A stretch of 64,000 bases of DNA from Thauera linaloolentis 47Lol = DSM 12138. Its GTDB lineage: Bacteria > Pseudomonadota > Gammaproteobacteria > Burkholderiales > Rhodocyclaceae. A program made the translations under genes and the position numbers. Positions 11,008 to 20,400 of this stretch are shown one piece after another. Position 1 is the stretch's first letter; every line of letters starts with the position of its first letter. Below the pieces are notes generated by a model. It saw nothing but the letters and a program-made list of their open reading frames with translations, was not told where the DNA came from and ran no database searches. The DNA lies in NCBI RefSeq assembly GCF_000310205.1, contig NZ_AMXE01000010.1, positions 1-64,000 on the forward strand, given 5' to 3'.

Positions 11008-11060
11008 CACGTTTTCTGCACATTTCGCTGACGTTTCGGCGACGCCGTCCGGCCCATAGT
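11008..11060 (+). promoter_or_regulatory. Triple 11-bp direct repeat and -10 upstream of gtrA
   Basis: Three abutting 11-mers, CACGTTTTCTG (11008), CACATTTCGCT (11019) and GACGTTTCGGC (11030), are followed 14 bp later by a -10-like CATAGT (11055-11060). There is no recognisable -35, as expected for an activator-dependent promoter. An 11-bp period is typical of OmpR/PhoB-type regulators binding one face of DNA. The same repeat and spacing recur at 14677, so I infer the binding site of the ColR-like regulator encoded here. Confidence 0.6.
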
Positions 11061-11068
11061 GCCGGCCG

Positions 11069-11503
11069 ATGAACGCCGCCAGCGCCTCCCCCGTGCCCTC
11101 CTCCATCGCCGCTTTCCGCCGCCCGGCCCGCTTCGCCGTGGCCGGCGGGGCGGCGACGCTCGTCCATTGGCTGTGCATGAGCGTAATGCTCGCCGCCGGC
11201 AGCGGCGCCCATGTCGCCACCACGGCGGGGGCGATGGCGGGCGCCGCGGCCAACTATCCGCTGCAGCATCGCCATGCCTTCGCCAGCAATGCGGCCCACC
11301 GCCGTGCCCTGCCGCGCTACCTGGCGAGCTGCGCGCTCGCCTGGCTGGCCAACCTGCTGCTCTTCGCCGTGCTGCACGGCCCCGCCGACTGGCCCCCCGC
11401 CCTCGCCCAGGCGGGCACCAGCGGCGCAGTCGCCGCGCTCAACTACCTGCTCTACGCGAGGATGGTCTTCGATGAAGCCACAGATGCTCAAACGCCTGCC
11501 TGA
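11069..11503 (+). CDS. GtrA-family membrane protein
   Basis: A 144-residue small integral membrane protein with four predicted hydrophobic helices. GtrA proteins are thought to flip or position polyprenyl-phosphate-linked sugars for envelope glycosylation. It is the first gene of a tight run (GtrA, GT2, ArnT-like, ColR-like) and overlaps the GT2 gene by 32 bases. No Shine-Dalgarno is visible and the inferred -10 lies only 8 bp upstream, so the mRNA could be nearly leaderless. Probably works with the next two genes in making and transferring a lipid-linked sugar. Confidence 0.85.
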   Translation: MNAASASPVPSSIAAFRRPARFAVAGGAATLVHWLCMSVMLAAGSGAHVATTAGAMAGAAANYPLQHRHAFASNAAHRRALPRYLASCALAWLANLLLFAVLHGPADWPPALAQAGTSGAVAALNYLLYARMVFDEATDAQTPA

Positions 11504-12497
11504 ACGGTACGCCGAACGGCATGCCCTGCCCACGCTCAGCATCGTCGTGCCGTTCTACAATGAACGCGAGGTGTTGCCAGCCTGCCTGGCGCGGCTGGAA
11601 CAAATCCTCAATACGCTCGAGCTGGACGCCGAACTGGTGTTCGTCGACGACGGCAGCCACGACGGCTCCGCCGATCTACTGGCCGCCATGCAGCCGCACC
11701 GCGCCGATCTCCGCCTGCTCCGCCTGAGCCGCAACTTCGGCAAGGAAGCGGCGATGAGCGCCGGCCTCGCGCATGCGCGCGGCGCAGCGGTAATCGTGCT
11801 CGACGCCGATCTGCAGGACCCGCCGGAACTGATCCCCGCCATGCTGGCCGAGTGGCGCGCCGGCGCCGACGTGGTGCAGATGCAGCGCCGCAGCCGTGCC
11901 GGCGAAAGCTGGCTCAAGCGCAGCAGCGCCCACGCCTTCTATCGCCTGCTGGCACGGCTGAGCCCGGCGCCGATTCCGCTCGACACCGGCGACTTCCGCC
12001 TGATGAGCCGCCGCGCAGTGGATGCGCTGCTGCGCCTGCCCGAGCGCAACCGCTACATGAAGGGCCTGTACGCCTGGATCGGCCTGCCCGCCGCCGTGCT
12101 GCAATATGATCGCGCGCCGCGCCAGGCCGGGCGCAGCAAGTGGCGCTACACCGCGCTGGCCGGCCTGGCGCTGGAAGGCATCACCTCGTTCTCCACCGCG
12201 CCGCTGCGCCTGGCCACCCTGGCCGGCGCGCTGACCGCGCTGGCCGGCGGGCTCTACTGTCTCTGGATCGTCGCCAAGGCGCTGCTGTTCGGCGATCCTG
12301 TGGCCGGCTATCCCTCGCTGGTGGCGCTGCTCGCCTTGCTGGGCGGCATGCAGTTGCTGGGCATCGGCATCGTCGGCGAATACGTCGGCAAGGCCTATCT
12401 GGAAGCCAAGCAGCGGCCGCTGTACCTGATACAGGACGAGCGCCTGATCCTCGCCGGCGCCCGGGTGGCCGAATGGAAGACGCGCCGCCATGCCTGA
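11472..12497 (+). CDS. Family 2 glycosyltransferase (polyprenyl-phosphate sugar synthase type)
   Basis: A 341-residue GT-A enzyme resembling GtrB, ArnC and dolichyl-phosphate mannose synthases. The N-terminal catalytic domain has SIVVPFYNERE, the VFVDDGSHDGS segment and the metal-binding LDADLQDPPE. Two C-terminal transmembrane helices (about 240-265 and 275-300) follow. It likely moves a sugar from a nucleotide donor to undecaprenyl phosphate at the cytoplasmic face, making the donor for the downstream ArnT-like enzyme. The start is the ATG at 11472 inside gtrA, giving an N-terminus that aligns with the family. Confidence 0.88.
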   Translation: MKPQMLKRLPERYAERHALPTLSIVVPFYNEREVLPACLARLEQILNTLELDAELVFVDDGSHDGSADLLAAMQPHRADLRLLRLSRNFGKEAAMSAGLAHARGAAVIVLDADLQDPPELIPAMLAEWRAGADVVQMQRRSRAGESWLKRSSAHAFYRLLARLSPAPIPLDTGDFRLMSRRAVDALLRLPERNRYMKGLYAWIGLPAAVLQYDRAPRQAGRSKWRYTALAGLALEGITSFSTAPLRLATLAGALTALAGGLYCLWIVAKALLFGDPVAGYPSLVALLALLGGMQLLGIGIVGEYVGKAYLEAKQRPLYLIQDERLILAGARVAEWKTRRHA

Positions 12498-13968
12498 TCC
12501 GACCCGCCGGCCGACGGCCGGATTCGGCTTGTTCTGGCTGCTGTGCGCGATACTCGGCCTGCGCCTGCTGAGCATGGCGGTACTGCCGATGAGCGACACC
12601 ACCGAGCCGCGCTATGCCGAAACCGCCCGCCTGATGGCCGAGCGCGGCGACTGGATCACGCCCTGGTTCACCCCGGAGCTGCCCTTCTGGGGCAAGCCGC
12701 CGCTCGCGTTCTGGACCCAGGCGGCATCCTTGAAGCTGTTCGGCGTGCATGACTTCGCCGCCCGCCTGCCGAGCTGGCTGGCCATGATCGGCATCCTGTG
12801 GCTCACGCAGAAGCTCGCGCGGCAGCAAGGCAACGAACGCCTGGCCTCGTGGTCCGGCCTGGTGCTGGCCAGCATGGCACTGGCCTTCATCAGTGCCGGC
12901 GCAGTGCTCACCGACCCGTTCCTGGCCCTCGGCACCACCCTCAGCCTGGTTTCGCTGGCGCTCGCCAGCCGCGGCCGGCGTGTACCGTGGGGCTGGCTGT
13001 TCTTCGCCGGCCTGGCGATCGGCCTGCTCGCCAAGGGGCCGCTGGCCCTAGTGCTGGTCGGCCTGCCGGTCGCGCTCTGGCTGCCCGGCGATGGCCGCGC
13101 GCGCCATGCGCTGCGGGCCCTGCCGTGGCGGAGCGGCAGCCTGCTGGTGGCCGCGCTGGCGCTGCCCTGGTACGTGGCGGCGGAACTGAAGACGCCCGGA
13201 TTCCTGGACTACTTCCTGCTCGGCGAACATTTCCGCCGCTTCGTCGATCCGGGCTGGGCCGGCGACCTGTACGGCAACGCCCACCGCGAGACACACGGCA
13301 CGATCTGGCTGTTCCTGCTGTGGGCGAGCTTTCCCTGGGGCATCGCCGGCCTGGCCCTGCTGGTCCACCGCCTGTGCAGCCGTGCCGGCCGCGCCACGCT
13401 GCGCAAGGCACTGGCCGACGACGACGTGCGTCTGCTGCTGGCGGCCGGCTTCGCCCCGGCGGTGTTCTTCAGCTTTGCCGGCAACATCCTGTGGACCTAC
13501 CTGCTGCCGGGCTTGCCCTTTCTCGCCATCCTGATCACGCGCGGCCTGCTGCCGCTGCTAGATGCGACACCCGTGCGGCGGACGGCACTGGCGTTGGTGC
13601 TGGCGGTCCCGCTGATGCTCAGCGTGGCGGGCGCCCATCTTGCCCTGCATCCGCACAAGCTGAAATCTGCCGCGCCGCTGATCGCCGCGCTCGAAGCATT
13701 GCCGGGCGGCAGCGTGGAGCGCCTGTACTACCTCGAGGACATGCCGTTTTCCGCACGCTATTATTCGCGCGACGCCGCCCGCCGCATCGGACGCACCGAG
13801 CTGCTGGCGGCGCTGGCGCAGGCGGCCGACGGCTCCCCTCCTCTGTTCATCGCCGTCCGTCGACGCGATCTGGACTGGCTGGAACAAGCCGCCGGAACGC
13901 AACTGGCGGTACGCTACCGTGGCGCGCAACACATCCTGCTGCAGCACAACCCGCCGACGCCGCGCTGA
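12490..13968 (+). CDS. ArnT-like lipid-linked sugar transferase (PMT/GT39-GT83 family)
   Basis: A 492-residue polytopic membrane protein. The first periplasmic loop has the family's acidic signature, DTTEPRYAETARLMAERGDW, followed by PFWGKPPLAFW, resembling ArnT, which transfers aminoarabinose to lipid A. About eleven or twelve hydrophobic helices follow, then a periplasmic C-terminal domain. The sugar and acceptor are unknown; lipid A or LPS core is likely given the neighbouring InaA-like kinase and two-component system. It overlaps the GT2 gene by eight bases. Confidence 0.85.
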   Translation: MPDPTRRPTAGFGLFWLLCAILGLRLLSMAVLPMSDTTEPRYAETARLMAERGDWITPWFTPELPFWGKPPLAFWTQAASLKLFGVHDFAARLPSWLAMIGILWLTQKLARQQGNERLASWSGLVLASMALAFISAGAVLTDPFLALGTTLSLVSLALASRGRRVPWGWLFFAGLAIGLLAKGPLALVLVGLPVALWLPGDGRARHALRALPWRSGSLLVAALALPWYVAAELKTPGFLDYFLLGEHFRRFVDPGWAGDLYGNAHRETHGTIWLFLLWASFPWGIAGLALLVHRLCSRAGRATLRKALADDDVRLLLAAGFAPAVFFSFAGNILWTYLLPGLPFLAILITRGLLPLLDATPVRRTALALVLAVPLMLSVAGAHLALHPHKLKSAAPLIAALEALPGGSVERLYYLEDMPFSARYYSRDAARRIGRTELLAALAQAADGSPPLFIAVRRRDLDWLEQAAGTQLAVRYRGAQHILLQHNPPTPR

Positions 13969-13996
13969 CGGCCAGGCCACTTTTACGAGACTGCCG

Positions 13997-14668
13997 ATGC
14001 GTCTGCTGGTCATCGAGGACAACGCCGACATGCTGGCCAACCTGGTCGACTACCTGGGCATGAAAGGCTATGTCGTGGATTGCGCCGCCGACGGCCTCAC
14101 CGGCCTGCACCTCGCCGCCACCCAGCACTACGACCTCATCGTGCTCGACGTCATGCTGCCCGGCGTGGACGGTTTCAGCCTGTGCGAACGCCTGCGCAGC
14201 GGGGAACGCAAGCACGTGCCGGTGATCATGCTGACCGCGCGCGACGCGCTGAACGACCGCCTGCAGGGTTTTCACAGCGGTGCGGACGATTATCTGACCA
14301 AGCCTTTCGCCCTGCCGGAGCTGGCCGCGCGCATCGAGGCCGTGCTCAAGCGCAGCCACGGCGGCATGCGCCGCGACTTGTGCGTGGGCGATCTGCGCTA
14401 CGACCTCGACACGCTGGAAGTCAGCCGCGCCGGTCAGGGCCTGCATCCCGGCCCGATCGGGCTCAAGCTGCTCGCGGTGCTGATGCGCAGGAGTCCGGCG
14501 GTCGTCCCCCGCGAAGTGCTGGAGGAAGCCCTGTGGGGGGACAATCCGCCCGACAGCGATGCGCTTCGCAGCCACATCCATGCGTTGCGCCAGCAGATCG
14601 ACAAGCCATTCTCCCGGCCACTACTGCACACCGTCCACGGCATCGGCTACCGCCTGGCCGATACCTGA
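13997..14668 (+). CDS. OmpR-family response regulator, ColR/PmrA-like
   Basis: A 223-residue regulator. The receiver domain (1-115) has acidic pocket residues Glu7 and Asp8, phospho-acceptor Asp51 in LDVMLPG, Thr80 and Lys102. The C-terminal winged helix (about 125-222) includes LHTVHGIGYRLAD. The sensor kinase is not adjacent but lies three genes on (16141), split from it by a methyltransferase and an InaA-like kinase. Location in the glycosyltransferase operon and the shared 11-bp repeats suggest ColR, a regulator of envelope genes in Pseudomonas and Xanthomonas; PmrA is the main alternative. Confidence 0.85.
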   Translation: MRLLVIEDNADMLANLVDYLGMKGYVVDCAADGLTGLHLAATQHYDLIVLDVMLPGVDGFSLCERLRSGERKHVPVIMLTARDALNDRLQGFHSGADDYLTKPFALPELAARIEAVLKRSHGGMRRDLCVGDLRYDLDTLEVSRAGQGLHPGPIGLKLLAVLMRRSPAVVPREVLEEALWGDNPPDSDALRSHIHALRQQIDKPFSRPLLHTVHGIGYRLADT

Positions 14669-14676
14669 CCCCCTTT

Positions 14677-14729
14677 CACATCTTTCTCACTTTCTGCGCA
14701 CCTTTTCTTGACCGCCGCCTGATTATCTT
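14677..14729 (+). promoter_or_regulatory. Triple 11-bp direct repeat and -10 upstream of the methyltransferase
   Basis: Three abutting 11-mers, CACATCTTTCT (14677), CACTTTCTGCG (14688) and CACCTTTTCTT (14699), are followed by TATCTT at 14724-14729. The distance from the start of the last repeat to the -10 is 25 bp, identical to the gtrA promoter. I infer a second ColR-like binding site driving methyltransferase, InaA-like kinase and sensor kinase. Confidence 0.6.
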
Positions 14730-14759
14730 GCGTGGGCTCTGCACCGAATGGAGTCCACC

Positions 14760-15452
14760 ATGTTCCGCAACACCGCTCCGGCCGACGTCGAACTGCCGTT
14801 CAGCGCCAAATACGACGCTGGGCATTCCGAGGCCTACCACGACAAGCACCGCAGCAGCCTGCGCCGCAGGCTGTCGAACCGCCGCGACCTGCAACTGGCG
14901 CGCAACGCCCTCGCACTGGCCGGCGATCCGCAATGGGTGCTGGACCTGCCATGCGGCGCGGGCCGCTTCTGGGAAGTGCTGGGCGAGCACCCTGCGCGCC
15001 AGATCATCGCGGCCGACAACTCCGCCGCGATGCTGGAAGTCGCGCTGCGCCACTGCCCCGCCGGCCTGGGCGGACGCCTGCGTCCGCTGCATACCTCGGC
15101 CTTCGCCATCGACCTGCCCGACCGTTCGGTCGACAGCATCTTCTGCATGCGTCTGCTGCACCATATCGGCGAACCCGGGCACCGCCTGGCCATCCTGCGC
15201 GAATTCCACCGCGTCACCCGCGATACGGTGATCCTGTCGCTGTGGGTTGATGGCAATTACCTGGCCTGGCGGCGCAGACGGCAGGAGGCACGGCGCCAGC
15301 GGCGCGGCAACACGGCTTACCAGAACCGCTACGTGCTGCCGCGCGCCACTGCGGAAGCCGAATTCGCCGCTGCCGGCTTCGAGATCATCGAGCACCTCGA
15401 TTTCCTGCCCCTGCATTCAATGTGGCGCATCTATGTTCTGCGCCGCATCTGA
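14760..15452 (+). CDS. Class I SAM-dependent methyltransferase
   Basis: A 230-residue Rossmann-fold methyltransferase. Motif I is VLDLPCGAGRF (60-70), an acidic AADNS segment follows, and FCMRLLHHI matches the post-motif region of small-molecule methyltransferases. The ATG at 14760 is preferred because GGAG lies 6 bp upstream; an ATG at 14748 is the alternative. Its substrate is unknown. It is first in the second half of the ColRS-like locus and overlaps the InaA-like gene, so an LPS or phospholipid-related acceptor is a reasonable inference. Confidence 0.82.
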   Translation: MFRNTAPADVELPFSAKYDAGHSEAYHDKHRSSLRRRLSNRRDLQLARNALALAGDPQWVLDLPCGAGRFWEVLGEHPARQIIAADNSAAMLEVALRHCPAGLGGRLRPLHTSAFAIDLPDRSVDSIFCMRLLHHIGEPGHRLAILREFHRVTRDTVILSLWVDGNYLAWRRRRQEARRQRRGNTAYQNRYVLPRATAEAEFAAAGFEIIEHLDFLPLHSMWRIYVLRRI

Positions 15453-16122
15453 ACGGCCGACCGGTCCCGAGGCCGCCGGAAAGGATGACTACGACTACTG
15501 GTGGACGCTGCCGGGAAGCTGGGTGGAAGAACCCAACGAACGGCGGAGCGGCTGGAGCGGCGTGATCCGCGCCGCAACCGGAAACGGCGTCGCCTACGTC
15601 AAGCGCCAGCGCAACCACCTGTTCCGCAGCCTGCGCCACCCGCTGGGCTGGCCCACGGCCAGCCGAGAATGGCATTTCCTGCTGCGGCTGCGCGCGCTGG
15701 GCATCGCCGCGCCCACCCCGCTCTTCCATGCAGTCCGGCATACGGCGGCCGGCATCGAAGCAGTGCTGGCAACCGCCGCACTGGAGGACTACCATCCGCT
15801 ACACGAACTGCAGGCATTGCCGGCGGCCCGGCGCGCCGCCGTCGCCCAGGCGCTGGGCCAGGTACTTGGCCGCCTGCACCGCGCACGCCTGCAACACGGC
15901 TGCCTGTATGACAAGCACGTCATGATCCGCCTGCACCACGATGCGCCACCCGATGTCGCGCTGCTGGACCTGGAAAAGATGCACCGCCGCCTGACGCCGG
16001 CCCAGGCGGCACGCCACGACCTCACCCAACTGCGCCGCCATCAGGGCCTGTTCGACGATCAGGACTGGACGCGGCTCCTCGCCAGCCACGCGCATGCCCT
16101 GGCCCATCACGCCGCTCCATGA
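15433..16122 (+). CDS. inaA: InaA/WaaP-family LPS kinase-like protein
   Basis: A 229-residue protein of the lipopolysaccharide kinase (Kdo/WaaP-like) family. Visible family features are an N-terminal WWTLPGSWVEEPN, a conserved KRQRNHLFRS near the ATP lysine region, the catalytic-loop-like GCLYDKHVMI, and LLDLEKMHR where protein-kinase-like folds place the metal-binding acid. It may phosphorylate the LPS core or act as a stress protein. It overlaps the methyltransferase by 20 bases. InaA-type genes neighbour or belong to the ColR regulon in Pseudomonas (from memory), which fits this context. Confidence 0.82.
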   Translation: MFCAASERPTGPEAAGKDDYDYWWTLPGSWVEEPNERRSGWSGVIRAATGNGVAYVKRQRNHLFRSLRHPLGWPTASREWHFLLRLRALGIAAPTPLFHAVRHTAAGIEAVLATAALEDYHPLHELQALPAARRAAVAQALGQVLGRLHRARLQHGCLYDKHVMIRLHHDAPPDVALLDLEKMHRRLTPAQAARHDLTQLRRHQGLFDDQDWTRLLASHAHALAHHAAP

Positions 16123-16140
16123 TCGAACGCTGCCCCATCG

Positions 16141-17424
16141 ATGAAAACATCGCTCTCGCGCCGGCTGTTCCGCACCTTCTTCGCCATCGGCCTGATCAAC
16201 GTCGCGGTCACGCTGATCGTCATCGAGAGCGTCTACGACGACATGGAAGACAGCATTTTGCAGCACGAACTGGTGCTGGAGCGTGCCTTCCTGGTGCAGC
16301 ACATCAGCGGCGCACAGGTGCAGTCCCGCGACACGGCGCTGCTGACCACGCTGTATGTGCCCGACGGTGAGTCCGCGACCGAACTGCCGGAAGTCTTCCG
16401 CAACCGCCCGGTGCCGTTCTCGGCCGAAGTGGAAATGGCGGACAAGACCTATCTGATCTCCATCGAGCGCACTGCGGAACCGCCCGGCGTGCTCTACCTC
16501 GCCCAGGACATCACCTTGCTGGAAAGCCGCGAAGCGGCGCTGCGGACCGGCTGGGGAGCGTTCGCCCTGCTGGCGCTCGGCGTGGTGGCGCTGCTGACGC
16601 GCATCGGCACCCGCCGCATCCTCGGTCCGCTCGACGACCTCACCCGCCACATCGCGCGCCTGCAGCCCGGCTCGCCGGTCGCCCGCATCGACACCCGTTA
16701 CGAGGACCTGGAACTGGCCGACATCGCCGCCACCCTGAACCAGTTGCTCGATGCGCTGGACGCCTACGTGCAGCGCGAGAAATCGCTGGTCAGCCTGGCC
16801 AGCCACGAATTGCGCACGCCAGTGGCGGTGATCTCGGGCGCGCTGGACGTGCTAGCGCAGCGTAATTCGCTCAGCGACGCCGACCGCCGCACGGTGGCCC
16901 GTATCCGGCGCGCCGCCGACGAGATGCATGCCGACGTGGACTCCTTGCTCAAGCTCGCCCGCCGCTCGGGTGACAGCGACCAGCCGGAAGACGTCGATCT
17001 GGCCGACAGCGTGCGCGCGGTCGTGGCAGAGCTGGAAGATGGCGCGCCACAGCAGGCGGGGCGCATCATCTGCAGCCTGTCGAAATCCGCCCCCGTCGTG
17101 CGGGCCGATCCGACCCTGGTGCGCATGCTGCTGCGCAACCTGGTGCAGAACGCGGTACGCCACACCTCCGGCAAGGTGCATATCGAACTCGGTGCCAGCA
17201 GTATCGGCATCAGCGATGCCGGCGCGGGACTGCCGGAGCACATCCGCAGCCGCCTGAATGCGCCTGCGGGCCGCCTCGTGCCTGAAGACGGGCTCGGCCT
17301 GTTCATCGTCCGCCTGATCTGCGAGCGGCTGGGCTGGCTGCTGCGGGTGCGGCGCAGCGATGCCGGCGGCACCGTGCTGGACCTGCTGTTCCTGCCCGAT
17401 GCCGCGCGCCACGCGCGGGCATGA
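16141..17424 (+). CDS. Sensor histidine kinase, ColS/PmrB-like
   Basis: A 427-residue inner-membrane kinase. TM1 is at about 12-30, a 105-residue periplasmic loop at 31-136, TM2 at about 137-153, then HAMP, the H-box SHELRTP with His222, the N-box NLVQNAVRH, the G1 segment DAGAGLP and the G2 segment DGLGLFIV. The loop contains ELPE (81-84), an ExxE motif like those used by ColS and PmrB for metal sensing. Zinc, iron or a similar cation is therefore a plausible signal. Its partner is the regulator at 13997. Confidence 0.86.
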   Translation: MKTSLSRRLFRTFFAIGLINVAVTLIVIESVYDDMEDSILQHELVLERAFLVQHISGAQVQSRDTALLTTLYVPDGESATELPEVFRNRPVPFSAEVEMADKTYLISIERTAEPPGVLYLAQDITLLESREAALRTGWGAFALLALGVVALLTRIGTRRILGPLDDLTRHIARLQPGSPVARIDTRYEDLELADIAATLNQLLDALDAYVQREKSLVSLASHELRTPVAVISGALDVLAQRNSLSDADRRTVARIRRAADEMHADVDSLLKLARRSGDSDQPEDVDLADSVRAVVAELEDGAPQQAGRIICSLSKSAPVVRADPTLVRMLLRNLVQNAVRHTSGKVHIELGASSIGISDAGAGLPEHIRSRLNAPAGRLVPEDGLGLFIVRLICERLGWLLRVRRSDAGGTVLDLLFLPDAARHARA

Positions 17425-17466
17425 AACGCGGCGCCGGCGGCCACGGCACCGACGGCCACCGCGCAC

Positions 17467-20400
17467 TCAGTTCGGATACACGACCTCCACCGCCTCGGGC
17501 GCCAGCCATTCGCGCAGGCTCTCCAGCAACGCATCGTCCAGCCTCACGCGCCAGCCGTCGCCGAAAGGCAGCTCCGCCTCGGCGGCGGCGTTGCGGTAGT
17601 TGACCCGCACCGGGCAGCCGCCCTCGCGGAAAGGTTCGATCAGCGCCTGGAGCTTGCCCGCAGCGGCAAGCGCGCCGCCGCCGGCCTCGGCCCCGCCATC
17701 GATGCGCAGTTGCAGGGCGCGCGCGAAACGGCCGCGCGCCTCGCCCAGCGTCAGCAGGCGGTCGGCGATGATGCGCAGGCCGCCGGAGAAATCGTCGTTG
17801 CTGACCTTGCCCTCCACCACCAGCACTTCGTCGGTGACGATCTTGCCGCGGCTGGCGTCGAGCACTTCCGAATACACCATGATCTCGCGCGGCTGCGTGC
17901 CGTCGTCGAGCTGGACGAAGGCCATCTTGCCCCGGCTGCCCATCTTGGTGCGTGTTTCCATCACCACACCGGCCAGCATCGTGATATCGCGCGAAGGCTC
18001 GATCTGGGCGAGCGTGCGGCGCACGAAGCGACGCACCTCGGCCTTGAAGGCATTGAACGGATGGCCGGAGAGGAAGAAGCCGATCGCCAGCTTTTCTTCC
18101 TTCAGGCGTTCGCGCTCGGTCCACGGGCGGATCTTCGCGAACTCGGGGGCCGCGCCGGCGGCCTCGGGCATCATGTCGAACAGACCGCCCTGCATGGCGT
18201 TGGCCGCCGCCTGCTCGGCCGCCTCCATCGCCAGCGCCACGGTGGCCATCAGTTGCGCGCGGTCCAGCCCGGCATGACCGGCGAGCGTGTCCATCGCCCC
18301 GGCACGGATCAGCGCCTCGATGACGCGGCGGTTGACCAAGCGCCGGTCCACCCGGTCGCAGAAATCGAACAGGTCGTGGAAGGCGCCGGCACCATTCTTC
18401 TCGCGCGCGGCGATGATCGCCCGCACCGCGGGCTCGCCCACGCCCTTCACCGCACCGAGGCCGTAGCGGATGGTTTTGCGGTCCACCGGCACGAAACGGT
18501 AGTCGGAGGCGTTCACGTCCGGCGGCAGCACGGCGATGCCGTTGGCCACCGTGTCTTCGTAGAAGATCTTGACGGTGTCGGTGTTGTCCATGTCCGCCGA
18601 CATGGTTGCCGCCATGAAGGCCGCGCAGTGGTGCGCCTTGAGCCACGCGGTGTGATAGGTCACCACCGCGTAGGCCGCGGTGTGCGACTTGTTGAAGCCG
18701 TACTCCGCGAACTTGGTCATCAGGTCGAACAGCTGTTCGGCCAGGGCCGGATCGTAACCCTTCTGCTTCGCCCCTTCGGCGATGGTGGCGCGGTGCTTGG
18801 CCATCTCCTCGGGCTTCTTCTTGCCCATCGCACGGCGCAGCATGTCGGCGCCGCCCAGGGTGTAGCCGCCGATGATCTGGCTGATCTGCATCACCTGTTC
18901 CTGGTACACGATCACGCCGTAGGTCGGCTCCAGGCAGGCTTTCAGGTCGGGGTGGAAGTAGTCGATCTCCTGCTGGCCCTTCTTGCGCAGGATGAAGTCG
19001 TCCACCATGCCGGAGCCGAGCGGACCGGGGCGGTACAGCGCGAGCACCGCGATGATGTCCTCGAAGCGGTCGGGCGCGAGCTTCTTCAGGAGCTTCTTCA
19101 TCCCGTCCGATTCCACCTGGAAGATCGCCGTGGTGTTGGCGTCCTTCAGGATCTGGTAGGCGGCGGGGTCCTCGAAGCCCAGGCTCATCAAGTCGACGCG
19201 CTCGCCGGTGAGGCGCTGCACGTAGTCCAGGGCAAGCTCGATGATGGTCAGGTTGCGCAGGCCGAGGAAGTCGAACTTGACCAGGCCGACGGCCTCCACG
19301 TCGTCCTTATCGAACTGCGACACCGGCGTGGCGTCGTCGCCGTCGGCGATGTACAGCGGGCAGAAATCGGTGAGCCTGCCCGGCGCGATCAGCACGCCGC
19401 CGGCATGCATGCCGACGTTGCGCGACAGGCCCTCCAGCGGTTGTGCCAGCCCCCACAGGGTCTGGATGGCCTCGCCGTCGTTGCCGTCCTTCATCATCTC
19501 GCCGATCTGCGGCTCCATCTCGTAGGCCTTGTTCAGCGAGACGGGCTTGGCGCCTTCGATCGGAATCAGCTTGGACAGGCGGTCGCACAGGCCGTAGGGC
19601 AGGTCGAGCACACGGCCGACGTCGCGCACCACGGCCTTCGAGGCCATGGTGCCGAAAGTGGCGATCTGGCTGACCGCATCCTTGCCATAGCGCTCGCGCA
19701 CGTATTCGATGACGCGGTAGCGGTTGTCCTGGCAGAAGTCGATGTCGAAGTCGGGCATCGATACCCGCTCCGGGTTCAGGAAGCGCTCGAACAGCAATGC
19801 GTATTCCAGCGGGTCGAGGTCGGTGATGTCGAGCGAATAGGCGACCAGCGAACCCGCGCCCGAGCCCCGCCCCGGCCCCACCGGCACGCCGTTGCGCTTG
19901 CCCCAGCGGATGAAGTCGGCCACGATCAGGAAGTAGCCGGGGAAGCCCATCTGGATGATCGTGTCGGTTTCGAACTTGAGGCGTTCCTCGTAGCGCGGGC
20001 GCTGCTGCTCGCGCTCCGCGGCGTCGGGGTAGAGCTGCGCCAGGCGGCGCTCGAGGCCCTCCTTCGCCTCCTGGACGAGGAAGTCGTCCAGCGTCATGCC
20101 CTCGGGCGTCGGGAACTGGGGCAGGAAGTTCTTGCCCAGTTGCACCGTCAGCGAACAGCGGCGCGCGATCTCGACCGCATTTTCCAACGCCTCGGGGATG
20201 TCGGCGAACAGTTCGCACATCTCCGCCTGGCTCTTGAGGTACTGCTCTTCGGTGAAGTCGCGCGGCCGGCGCTTGTCCGCCAGCACGTAGCCTTGCGCGA
20301 TGCACACGCGCGCCTCGTGGGCCTGGAAGTCCTCGCGCTTCAGGAACTCCACCGGGTGCGTCGCCACCACCGGCAGACCGAGCGCGCCGGCGATATCGAG

